A stretch of DNA of 11,745 bases. Origin: Coriobacteriia bacterium. Lineage in GTDB: Bacteria > Actinomycetota > Coriobacteriia > Anaerosomatales > JAUVQN01. The position numbers and the translations under genes are program-made. The stretch lies in the NCBI GenBank assembly GCA_030598125.1, contig JAUVQN010000022.1, positions 1 through 11,745 on the forward strand, given 5' to 3'. Positions 1 to 6,432 of this stretch are shown here, piece by piece. Numbering within the stretch: position 1 is the stretch's first letter; the number at the start of each line of letters is the position of its first letter. The notes beneath the pieces were generated by a model that did no database searches, was not told where the DNA came from, and saw only the letters and a list, made by a program, of their open reading frames with translations.

Positions 1-29
1 ACGTAGAGAATCGAGTTCTCGTCCTTCAT
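1..29 (-). CDS. Start of an unidentified gene, cut by the left window edge
   Basis: Reading leftwards on the minus strand, an ATG at 29-27 follows a GGAGG ribosome binding site about six bases upstream. It opens a frame beginning M-K-D-E-N-S-I-L-Y-V that runs off the window. The start lies 13 bases after the stop of the TusA-like gene, so the two are probably cotranscribed and perhaps translationally linked. Ten codons are too few to identify a family. The short hydrophobic I-L-Y-V could be the first beta strand of an alpha/beta protein, and genes next to tusA are often DsrE-like or other sulfur-relay proteins, but that is context only. Confidence 0.5.
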
Positions 30-42
30 CCCATCCTCCGTC

Positions 43-285
43 TCAGCGCCCGCGACGTATGAGTACGCGGAGCTCGTCCCCGTCGCGCTCGGTGAGCACG
101 ACCTCGTGGCCGGCCCGCTTCGCGAACCGCGTCAGGTCCTCTTCGGCAGCGGGGTCGTCGGCGAACACCTCGAGCACGTCGCCGACCTCGATCCCGTCCA
201 TCGCCTGCCTCGCTTGGAACAGGGGCTCCGGACAGTAGAGCCCCACGCAGTCCAGCGACTCCGCGACCTCCGTCCCTTCCGCCAC
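43..285 (-). CDS. TusA-family sulfur carrier / sulfurtransferase
   Basis: This small cytoplasmic protein (80 aa from the chosen start) belongs to the TusA/SirA family. These proteins carry sulfur as a cysteine persulfide and pass it to partners in tRNA thiolation, cofactor synthesis or dissimilatory sulfur metabolism. The family signature is clear: L-D-C-V-G-L-Y-C-P-E-P-L near residues 11-22, with C18 of the C-P-E-P motif as the expected persulfide site. An extra cysteine, C13, lies five residues earlier. The length is normal for the family. I chose GTG at 285 because GGAGG (293-297) sits seven bases before it. An ATG at 306 in the same frame would add seven residues but has a poorer site. 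It lies 94 bases after the MATE gene and 13 before the next gene. Which sulfur pathway it serves cannot be told from the window. Confidence 0.9.
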   Translation of the reverse strand: MAEGTEVAESLDCVGLYCPEPLFQARQAMDGIEVGDVLEVFADDPAAEEDLTRFAKRAGHEVVLTERDGDELRVLIRRGR

Positions 286-292
286 GCTCACA

Positions 293-297
293 CCTCC
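293..297 (-). promoter_or_regulatory. Ribosome binding site that sets the TusA-like start
   Basis: On the minus strand GGAGG is followed by seven bases and then GTG at 285. The site lies inside the reading frame that would begin at the ATG at 306, so it argues for the shorter protein. Confidence 0.6.
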
Positions 298-379
298 GTC
301 AGCCATCGGATCCCGTTCAGTAGAGTAGTCCCTGCCGAGCGCGTGTCATGCGCCCCAGATCGCGACATCCTCCAGGTGC

Positions 380-1807
380 CTACGCGACCGGGTTCGCGAT
401 CTCGGTCGCGTAGGCGCCGTTCGCGCCGCCCTCCGAGTCCGAGCGCGCCCTCACCATCCGGGTGAACGCGGACCTGAACCACACCACCCCCATGACGCCG
501 GCAGCCACGTTCGCAACGACGGCGGCCCACCAGATCGCGTCGAGCCCGAAGAACGACGCTCCGATCCACGCGAGCGGCACCCATATCGCGAACGCGCGGA
601 TGAGCGAGAGGAGCGCGGAGGGCATCGGCTTGTTCAGGGCGTTGAAGGCCGACGCGCTCACGATGAAGAGACCCCAGAAGCCGAAGCTCGAGCCGACGAT
701 CCACAGGTACGAGACGGTCGTCCCCACGACGAGCGGATCGTCGTTGAAGAGCCCGGCGAGAGGCCGGCCGAAGATGAGCATCAGCGACCAGATCGCGACG
801 CCCCAGATCATCGCCCATACCATCGCGGTCCGCGCACCGATCCGCACCCTCTCCGCCTTCCTCGCGCCCCAGTTCTGGCCGACGAAGGGGATGAGCGCGG
901 CGGCGAGGGCGTTCACGGTGAGGATGGCGAAGAGCTCGAGCCTGGTCGCGACGCCGAATCCCGCGACCGCCTCCACGCCGTACTCGGAGACGAACCTCGT
1001 GATCACCCCCGTGGAGAGGGGGACGATGAGCTGCGTGAGTCCCGCCGGGATCGCGATGTAGAGGACCGCACGCCACGAAGCGAGCCCCTCACTCGCGGAC
1101 GGGATCTCCGTCGTGATCATGCGCTCGCGCCGCACGAGGACCAGCAGCGACAGTCCGAGCGCGACGCCCCGGGCCGCGACGGTCGCGATGGCCGCGCCGG
1201 TGAGACCAAGTGCGGGTACCGGGCCCCACCCGAAGATGAGGAGCGGGTCGAGCACCACGTTCACGAGCATGGCGCCGATCATGATCGTGGCCGGTGTCCG
1301 CGTGTCGCCCGTCGCCCTGATCGCGCTGTTCCCGACCTGGGGGATGACGACGACCGGTACCCCGACATACCAGATCACCATGTACTGGCGGATGAGCGCC
1401 ACGATGGCTTCGTCGGCGCCCAACGCGCGGAAGAGCGGCTCGATCGTGAGGAGCCCCACGAAGGCGACGGACGCCGTCACGACGAGGCCGAGCGTGACGG
1501 CGTCCGTCGTGAGCCGCCGGATCTTGTGTGTGTCGCCCTCTCCGATCGCCCTCGAGACCGCGGATGTCGTGCCGATACCGATACCGATCGACACGCTGCT
1601 CACGACCATGATCACCGGGAACGTGAAACTCATGGCGGCAAGCTCGTTCGTCCCGAGCTGACCGACGAAGTACGTGTCGACGACGTTGAAGCCGACGAAC
1701 GACAGGAACGCCACGACCATGGGCAGGGCGAGCCTGAGCAGGGTGGACGGGATGGGTCCTTCTGTGAGCGCGGCCTTTCGATCGACCGCGCGTGGCGGTG
1801 CGCTCAC
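380..1807 (-). CDS. MATE-family multidrug/metabolite efflux transporter
   Basis: This 475-residue polytopic membrane protein belongs to the MATE (multidrug and toxin extrusion) family, which exports organic compounds in exchange for Na+ or H+. The N-terminal signature of the family is visible: G-P-I-P-S-T-L-L-R-L-A-L-P at residues 17-29, then a first membrane helix ending in V-V-D-T-Y-F-V-G-Q-L-G. D44 there matches the conserved first-helix aspartate of MATE proteins. About a dozen hydrophobic segments follow, and the length is typical. The start is GTG at 1807, with GAGGAG four bases upstream. The short run S-I-G-I-G-I-G-T is encoded by a CCGATA tandem repeat near 1573-1590. It is the first clearly supported gene of a leftward run with the TusA-like gene. 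Substrate cannot be predicted. Confidence 0.93.
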   Translation of the reverse strand: MSAPPRAVDRKAALTEGPIPSTLLRLALPMVVAFLSFVGFNVVDTYFVGQLGTNELAAMSFTFPVIMVVSSVSIGIGIGTTSAVSRAIGEGDTHKIRRLTTDAVTLGLVVTASVAFVGLLTIEPLFRALGADEAIVALIRQYMVIWYVGVPVVVIPQVGNSAIRATGDTRTPATIMIGAMLVNVVLDPLLIFGWGPVPALGLTGAAIATVAARGVALGLSLLVLVRRERMITTEIPSASEGLASWRAVLYIAIPAGLTQLIVPLSTGVITRFVSEYGVEAVAGFGVATRLELFAILTVNALAAALIPFVGQNWGARKAERVRIGARTAMVWAMIWGVAIWSLMLIFGRPLAGLFNDDPLVVGTTVSYLWIVGSSFGFWGLFIVSASAFNALNKPMPSALLSLIRAFAIWVPLAWIGASFFGLDAIWWAAVVANVAAGVMGVVWFRSAFTRMVRARSDSEGGANGAYATEIANPVA

Positions 1808-2037
1808 GCGACTCCTCGGTAGCTGCAGCTACTCGGTCGTGGGAGACGCGTCTGCTGCGAGCACCTCTTCGACCGGTCCGGGCACCCCGATATAGTAGCC
1901 CTGTGTGCGATGCACTTGGTAGTCCTCGAGCAGGCTCAGTGTCTCGGCGCTGCTCGGAGACTCTGAGCGAGCGGGGAGTATGTCCCCCGGGTACACATAA
2001 CGTGGACCACGCATCTCGAGTCTTGGAGGAGGCGCGG
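1808..2037. other. Divergent intergenic region between MATE and epimerase genes
   Basis: These 230 bases separate the two starts and are visibly poorer in G+C than the flanking genes, as expected of promoter DNA. On the plus strand TATAGT at 1891-1896 resembles a -10 element, but no good -35 lies 16-18 bases upstream. The epimerase ribosome binding site (GGAGGAGG) lies at the right end. A 61-codon open frame on the minus strand (1829-2014) fills much of the region and is discussed as a finding. Confidence 0.4.
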
Positions 2038-2778
2038 ATGCCGACCGGCGAACAAGGGATCGGCGCAGGGCGGGGTCGCGCCTCACGGGCGGGCGGCCTC
2101 CGCGCGGCGGTCCCGGACCGCTTCCCGGCGGTGAGCGCCGGGGCCGTGCCCTGGCTCTCGGTCGAACAGATGGCGGAAGCGGACCGTCTCGCGGTGGACG
2201 TCTTCGGGATCGACCTCCTGCAGATGATGGAGCATGCGGGCTCGTCCCTGGCCGAAGTGGTCCGTCACGTCGCGTCGGCGGGTGAGATCGTCGTCCTCGC
2301 GGGCGGCGGCAACAACGGCGGAGGCGGTCTCTGCGCCGCGCGGCATCTCGCGGATCGCAGCCGCGACGTGACGGTCGTGCTCTCGACCGCGCGACTCGGG
2401 AACGCAGCCCAGCACCACCTGCGCACGCTCGAGGAGATGGGGATCCGACCGGCGGACGAACCGCCGGACGTGCCGGTGGTGGTGGACGCGCTGGTCGGGT
2501 ACGGACTGGACGGGCCTCTCCGGGGCCGCGCGGCCGAGCTGGCCGCCTGGAGCGCCGGACGCACGGTCGTGTCGCTCGACTTGCCGTCGGGGCTCGGTCA
2601 CCCCGGCGCCGTCGTCCCGAGCGCGACCGTCACGCTCGCGCTCCCCAAGTCACGGCTCGAGCACGTCCGCCCGCTCTGGGTCGCCGACCTCGGCCTCCCC
2701 GAAGCCCTTTGGGGCCGGATCGGCGTGGAGCAGGGCGCGCTCTTCGCCGAGGGCCCCATCGTGGAGATCGTCGGCTAG
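2038..2778 (+). CDS. Stand-alone NAD(P)H-hydrate epimerase (YjeF N-terminal domain)
   Basis: This 246-residue protein should epimerize the damaged cofactors NADHX and NADPHX, so that a dehydratase can restore NAD(P)H. The YjeF_N domain spans roughly residues 37-240. It shows S-V-E-Q-M-A-E-A-D near 41-49, M-E-H-A-G at 64-68, the glycine-rich loop G-G-G-N-N-G-G-G-G at 89-97, V-V-D-A-L-V-G-Y-G-L around D150, and S-L-D-L-P-S-G around D181. The usual loop is N-N-G-G-D-G, so the Asp is replaced by Gly here. The kinase-like dehydratase domain found fused in E. coli Nnr is absent, so that partner must be encoded elsewhere. The start is ATG at 2038, five bases after GGAGGAGG. The frame is open further upstream to 1792, but that stretch lacks family similarity. 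The first ~35 residues are Arg/Gly/Ala-rich and not part of the domain. Confidence 0.88.
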   Translation: MPTGEQGIGAGRGRASRAGGLRAAVPDRFPAVSAGAVPWLSVEQMAEADRLAVDVFGIDLLQMMEHAGSSLAEVVRHVASAGEIVVLAGGGNNGGGGLCAARHLADRSRDVTVVLSTARLGNAAQHHLRTLEEMGIRPADEPPDVPVVVDALVGYGLDGPLRGRAAELAAWSAGRTVVSLDLPSGLGHPGAVVPSATVTLALPKSRLEHVRPLWVADLGLPEALWGRIGVEQGALFAEGPIVEIVG

Positions 2779-2821
2779 GCCGGTCCGGTGCGTGCGCGTC
2801 CCGCGCGCGGCCGAGCAGCCG

Positions 2822-3412
2822 CTAGTCCTCGGAGGGCTGCCGCGCGAGCCGATCCAGCGCCCAGGCCATGTTCTCGCCCAGGTGTTCCATCGTCGCCATG
2901 CCCTCGCTGTCCTCGGCGACCTCGCCCTTCTTCCGCCCGATCCCGATGTTCCAGTACGTCGAGCCGACGACGAGCATCTCCGAGATCAGGAAGAAGTGGT
3001 TGAGGGTGTCGAACGTGTGTATCCCGCCCGCGCGCCTGACCGCCACCACCCCGGCGCCGAGCTTCCTCCTGAGGAGGGAGTCGTTCGCCATGGCGACGTA
3101 GCCCGCGCGCTCGATGAGCGCCTTCATCTCCGCGGTCACGTCCGAGAAGTACACGGGAGACGCCAGGATGATGCCGTCGGCGGCGACCATCTTCGCGATG
3201 CAGTCGTTCGCGATGTCGTCGTCCCAGATGCAGCGGGCATCCTTGTTCTTGAAGCACGTGCCACAGGCGCGGCATCCGCGAACCGTCTCGCCGGCCAGCT
3301 GCACGAGCTCCGTCTCCACGCCGGCTGCTTCGAGCGGCTCGAACGCCTTGCGCACCATGACGGCGGTGTTGCCGTCCTTGCGGGCGCTCCCGTTGAACGC
3401 GATGACCTTCAC
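2822..3412 (-). CDS. Flavodoxin-fold NAD(P)H-dependent oxidoreductase, iron-sulfur flavoprotein-like
   Basis: This 196-residue protein has the FMN-reductase/flavodoxin fold. The N-terminal K-V-I-A-F-N-G-S-A-R-K-D-G-N-T is the typical strand plus phosphate-binding loop for FMN. Cysteines at 47, 50, 53 and 61 form a C-x2-C-x2-C-x7-C motif. That matches the compact [4Fe-4S] ligand pattern of iron-sulfur flavoproteins (Isf), which shuttle electrons or reduce O2/H2O2 in anaerobes. A-S-P-V-Y-F-S-D-V-T, typical of the family around the isoalloxazine ring, follows. I chose GTG at 3412 because AGGAGGG lies seven bases upstream and the protein then starts at its first beta strand. A longer frame from 3442 would add ten non-conserved residues. 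It stands alone, convergent with the epimerase gene and divergent from the CPBP gene. Physiological electron partners are unknown. Confidence 0.88.
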   Translation of the reverse strand: MKVIAFNGSARKDGNTAVMVRKAFEPLEAAGVETELVQLAGETVRGCRACGTCFKNKDARCIWDDDIANDCIAKMVAADGIILASPVYFSDVTAEMKALIERAGYVAMANDSLLRRKLGAGVVAVRRAGGIHTFDTLNHFFLISEMLVVGSTYWNIGIGRKKGEVAEDSEGMATMEHLGENMAWALDRLARQPSED

Positions 3413-3419
3413 GTGCGAT

Positions 3420-3426
3420 CCCTCCT
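3420..3426 (-). promoter_or_regulatory. Ribosome binding site that sets the flavoprotein start
   Basis: AGGAGGG on the minus strand, seven bases before the GTG at 3412. It decides the start against the longer frame that begins at 3442. Confidence 0.65.
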
Positions 3427-3551
3427 GCCACGATGGACTCACCGACGGCCGGCCTGTCGGCTCCGCGAGTAGGATACCCGCCGGAGCCCTCGCCCGCCGA
3501 CAACCGTGCGCGTATCATCGGTGGGACTCGTTCCAGGGGAAGGGGACCTCG

Positions 3552-4220
3552 GTGGCTTCTCGCCGCAGCGGCACGAACCTCTCGCGCAAGACGCGGACGC
3601 TCATACAGGTCGGCGTCGTGTACGCGGCGTTCTGCGGCCTGGCTCTCTTGAGCCGGGCGGTGGACCCGGCGGTCTTCGCCGTCATCGCCGCCGGGATCGC
3701 GTGGCCGCTCTACTGGGCACGCTCGGGGCACAGCTGGGCGATGCTCGGACTCACCACGCGCGATCTGGTGCCCGCCATCGCATGGGGGCTCGTCGCCGGC
3801 GTGGTCGTCGGCGCCGTCGGCGTCGCCATCGCGGAGTCTCGCGACGTACAGACGGCCGTGCTCGCGAACTTCGTCTGGGGAATCCCGGCGTGGTTCCTTC
3901 TGATGAGTCCCTTCCAGGAACTATTCTTCCGCGGCTACATGCAGTCGCAGCTGGTGGAGGTGCTCGGGGCGTGGCAGGGCTTGGTGCTCGCGTCGCTCGC
4001 TTTCACCTTCTGGCACGCCATACCGGTCTTCGACCCCGCGACCACGTCGCTTCCCGTGACGACGTGGCTCGGAGCGGCCACGACGCTCTTCGCCGGACTC
4101 GTCTTCGGGCTCGTGTTCCTTCGCACCAAGAACATCGTGGCGCCGTGGCTCGCGCACGGGATCGCAGGGGTGACGCTCGTCGCCATCGGCGTCATGAGGT
4201 TCGGCTCCTACGTGCCGTAG
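3552..4220 (+). CDS. CPBP/Rce1-family membrane protein with altered protease motifs
   Basis: This 222-residue protein has several hydrophobic segments and belongs to the CPBP (CAAX protease and bacteriocin-processing) clan of glutamate-dependent intramembrane proteases. Motif 1, normally E-E-x3-R, reads Q122-E123-L-F-F-R127. Motif 2, F-x3-H, is intact at F151-H155. Motif 3, normally H-x3-N, reads H202-G-I-A-G206. In archaeal Rce1 the first Glu of motif 1 is catalytic and the Asn of motif 3 helps form the oxyanion hole, and both are substituted here. The protein may therefore be a non-proteolytic relative, or E123 may serve instead. The start is GTG at 3552 after an A/G-rich AAGGGG site; no in-frame ATG lies nearby. 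It is the first gene of a three-gene run, 30 bases before the receiver-like gene. Family assignment is good, activity uncertain. Confidence 0.85.
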   Translation: MASRRSGTNLSRKTRTLIQVGVVYAAFCGLALLSRAVDPAVFAVIAAGIAWPLYWARSGHSWAMLGLTTRDLVPAIAWGLVAGVVVGAVGVAIAESRDVQTAVLANFVWGIPAWFLLMSPFQELFFRGYMQSQLVEVLGAWQGLVLASLAFTFWHAIPVFDPATTSLPVTTWLGAATTLFAGLVFGLVFLRTKNIVAPWLAHGIAGVTLVAIGVMRFGSYVP

Positions 4221-4250
4221 GCCGTCGAGTACGAGAGGACTGGATCGCGC

Positions 4251-4619
4251 ATGCCCACGCCGGGAACCGCACTGCTGGTCCACTGGGACGAAGAAGAGGC
4301 CGAGGCCTACGCCCGCCCCCTGCGCGACGCGGGGTGGCAGGTCACGATCGAGTCGAAGAGCGGGACGGATGCATTCGGGTACGCGAAGACGGGGCGTCCT
4401 CGTGTGGCCGTGATCTACGTGACGCGAGTACCTTCTCACGGCATCGCGACGACGCGCGAGCTCAGAAGTCACAGCCTCACGTCTCGCATCCCCATCGTCT
4501 TCGTCGACCGACCCGGCGCCGCACCGCTCGTCGACGATTCCGTGAGCCCCGACGCCTTGTGCACGACAGACGACGACCTCGCCGCGGTACTGACGGAGAT
4601 GCCCGAGTTCCTCTCCTAG
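4251..4619 (+). CDS. Receiver-like (pseudo-response-regulator) protein, function unknown
   Basis: This 122-residue single-domain protein has a CheY-like alternation of strands and helices. Strand 1 is A-L-L-V-H-W-D-E-E-E at 7-16, strand 3 V-A-V-I-Y-V at 52-57, then R-V-P-S-H-G at 59-64, and strand 4 I-P-I-V-F-V-D at 80-86. The phospho-acceptor aspartate expected at the end of strand 3 is missing: Y56/V57 occupy the place. The conserved late lysine is also not evident. From memory, a family of small receiver-like proteins shares an R-L-P-S-H-G signature after strand 3 and an L-L-V-H-W start, and this looks like a diverged member. No kinase or output domain is nearby. The start is ATG with GAGAGGA about 11 bases upstream. 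It sits 30 bases after the CPBP-like gene and 16 before the YyaL-like gene, so all three are probably one transcript. Confidence 0.75.
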   Translation: MPTPGTALLVHWDEEEAEAYARPLRDAGWQVTIESKSGTDAFGYAKTGRPRVAVIYVTRVPSHGIATTRELRSHSLTSRIPIVFVDRPGAAPLVDDSVSPDALCTTDDDLAAVLTEMPEFLS

Positions 4620-4635
4620 CGGAAGGGAGGCCGAC

Positions 4636-6414
4636 ATGCACGGCGCAGCGCCCAACGGTCTTGGAGGCCAGACCTCGCCCTACCTCGCCGCTCACGCTCA
4701 CGATCCGGTCGCGTGGCTGCCCTGGGGAGAGGAGGCCTTCGACAGAGCACGCGAGAAGGACCTGCCGCTCTTCCTCTCCATCGGCTACGCGTCGTGCCAC
4801 TGGTGCCACGTGATGCAGCGGGAGTCGTTCCAGGACGAGGCGACGGCGGAGCTCCTGAACGAGCGCTTCGTCCCCGTCAAGGTCGACCGCGAGCTGAGGC
4901 CCGATGTGGACGCGTTCTACATGTCGTATGTGGTGGCCACCACCGGCAGTGGAGGGTGGCCCATGTCGGTCTTCCTCACGCCCGGGCTCGAGCCCTTCCT
5001 CGGCGGGACCTACTGGCCGAGGAGCTCACCCGATACCCGCGTGCCATCCTTCACCGACGTGCTGCGGACCGTCGACGACACATGGCGAGGGGATCGCGGA
5101 CGCACGCTCGAGGTGTCCGCCGAGGCCCTCGCGTTCCTCGCGACGCAGCAGCGATCCGACGGACCGGTCGAGCTCGGCCGCGCCGACCTCGCTGCGGCCG
5201 CACGTGCCGTGCTCGAGAGCGAGGACCGCGTGCACGGGGGGTTCGGCTCGGCCCCGAAGTTCCCGCAGGCGCCGCTCATCACGTTCCTGCTGGCCTACCA
5301 CCGGATCGCTGCCGACGAGGACGCATTGAACGCCGCCATCCACGCGGTGCTCTCCATGTGTCGTGGCGGGACGTACGACCAGGCCGGTGGCGGTATCTTC
5401 CGCTATTCGACGGACCAGCGATGGCTCGTGCCGCACTTCGAGAAGATGCTCTACGACAACGCGTTGCTGCTCTCGAACCTCGGGGAGCTGTACGAGATCG
5501 TCGAGGCCAACGAGTTCGTCCACCTCGCGCTCGAGACAGCGGAGTTCCTCCAGCGAGACACCGCGCTCGCTGCGGGCGGCTTCGCGTCGAGCCTCGACGC
5601 AGAGGCGGGCGGCGTGGAGGGTGTTCCGTACGCGTGGACGTACGGCGAGCTCGAGGCGGTGCTCGACCCGCGCGAGCTGGAGCTCGCCCGACAGCATCTC
5701 GAGGTCTCGGAAGAAGGCAACTGGGAGGGCACGAACGTCATGACGCGGCTGGACGGACGTTTCGGAGAGCCCAGCGAGGTCGACGGGATCCTCGCGAAGC
5801 TGCTCCAGGCGCGGTCCACGCGGGAGCAGCCCGCCGTCATCCGCAACGTCCTGACGGAATGGAACGCGCTCGCCGCGAGAGGCCTGATCGAGGCGGGTGC
5901 GGCGATGGAAGAGACGCGACTCACGGACGCGGGGCTCGCGACGCTGGACTGGCTGCTCGAGGCCGCGGTCGAGGGAGACGACGTCGTCCACGCGGTCGGC
6001 GACGATTCGGTGGCGGACGTGAGACTCCTGGCGGATCATGCGGCCATCGTCGGGGCATGCCTGGCGGCCGTGGAGCGCACCGGACGCGACGATCTCCTCG
6101 ATCGGGCGCGGGGCGTGCACGCAGCCGCCCTCTCGCGCTTCGAGCAGGAGGACGGGCTCGCGATGGTGGGTGACGCGACGGAGTTGCCGCTGCGCCCCTT
6201 CGAACGGGACGACAGCCCGACGCCCTCCGGGGCGGCCGTCACGGCCGAGAACGCGGTGCGCCTCGCGCGCCTCACCGGCGACGAGTCGCTGCTGCGGATC
6301 GTTCCGACGGCACAGGGTCAGTTCGCTCGCACCGTCGAGGTGGCCCCCCACATGGCGGGGCACGCGCTCGCCGTCTCCGCGATGCTCCTCGGCGAGCGGG
6401 AGGACGCAGACTGA
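4636..6414 (+). CDS. YyaL/SSP411 family protein: thioredoxin domain plus six-hairpin domain
   Basis: This 592-residue protein belongs to the family of bacterial YyaL and animal spermatogenesis-associated protein 20. An N-terminal thioredoxin-like domain (about 1-160) is followed by an (alpha/alpha)6 domain resembling N-acylglucosamine epimerases. Family landmarks are all present: S-P-Y-L near 14, H-D-P-V-A-W near 22, C54-H-W-C57 redox motif, K-V-D-R-E at 82, G-G-W-P at 106, G-G-T-Y-W-P at 123, and H-F-E-K-M-L-Y-D-N at 267. No signal peptide is seen, so it is probably cytoplasmic. The molecular function is not settled; a redox or disulfide role for the CxxC is plausible. It is shorter than some members (600-690 aa) but shows no obvious gap. 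ATG follows GGGAGG with a six-base spacer, 16 bases after the receiver-like gene. Confidence 0.93.
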   Translation: MHGAAPNGLGGQTSPYLAAHAHDPVAWLPWGEEAFDRAREKDLPLFLSIGYASCHWCHVMQRESFQDEATAELLNERFVPVKVDRELRPDVDAFYMSYVVATTGSGGWPMSVFLTPGLEPFLGGTYWPRSSPDTRVPSFTDVLRTVDDTWRGDRGRTLEVSAEALAFLATQQRSDGPVELGRADLAAAARAVLESEDRVHGGFGSAPKFPQAPLITFLLAYHRIAADEDALNAAIHAVLSMCRGGTYDQAGGGIFRYSTDQRWLVPHFEKMLYDNALLLSNLGELYEIVEANEFVHLALETAEFLQRDTALAAGGFASSLDAEAGGVEGVPYAWTYGELEAVLDPRELELARQHLEVSEEGNWEGTNVMTRLDGRFGEPSEVDGILAKLLQARSTREQPAVIRNVLTEWNALAARGLIEAGAAMEETRLTDAGLATLDWLLEAAVEGDDVVHAVGDDSVADVRLLADHAAIVGACLAAVERTGRDDLLDRARGVHAAALSRFEQEDGLAMVGDATELPLRPFERDDSPTPSGAAVTAENAVRLARLTGDESLLRIVPTAQGQFARTVEVAPHMAGHALAVSAMLLGEREDAD

Positions 6415-6432
6415 CGCGAGGTCCCCTCCGCC

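Noticed and set aside
288..368. 26-codon open frame between the MATE and TusA-like genes
   Set aside because: Its ATG directly abuts GGAGG with no spacer, and the peptide has no recognisable feature. It could act in coupling, but nothing supports it.
1792..2037. Upstream extension of the epimerase frame
   Set aside because: It lacks family similarity and overlaps the MATE start, and GGAGGAGG stands just before the ATG at 2038.
2779..2821. GC-rich inverted repeat between the convergent epimerase and flavoprotein genes
   Set aside because: The arms are short runs of alternating G and C with imperfect pairing and no T-run, so it is not supportable as a terminator.
3442..3460. Dyad CCGAC-N9-GTCGG between the flavoprotein and CPBP genes
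   Set aside because: Only five bases per arm in GC-rich DNA, and no promoter hexamers of good quality nearby, so chance is likely.
5026..6363. Long antisense open frame (445 codons) opposite the YyaL-like gene
   Set aside because: It is Arg/Glu/His-rich with no family resemblance. High GC at third positions removes stops from the opposite strand, and the plus-strand frame is a clear YyaL protein.
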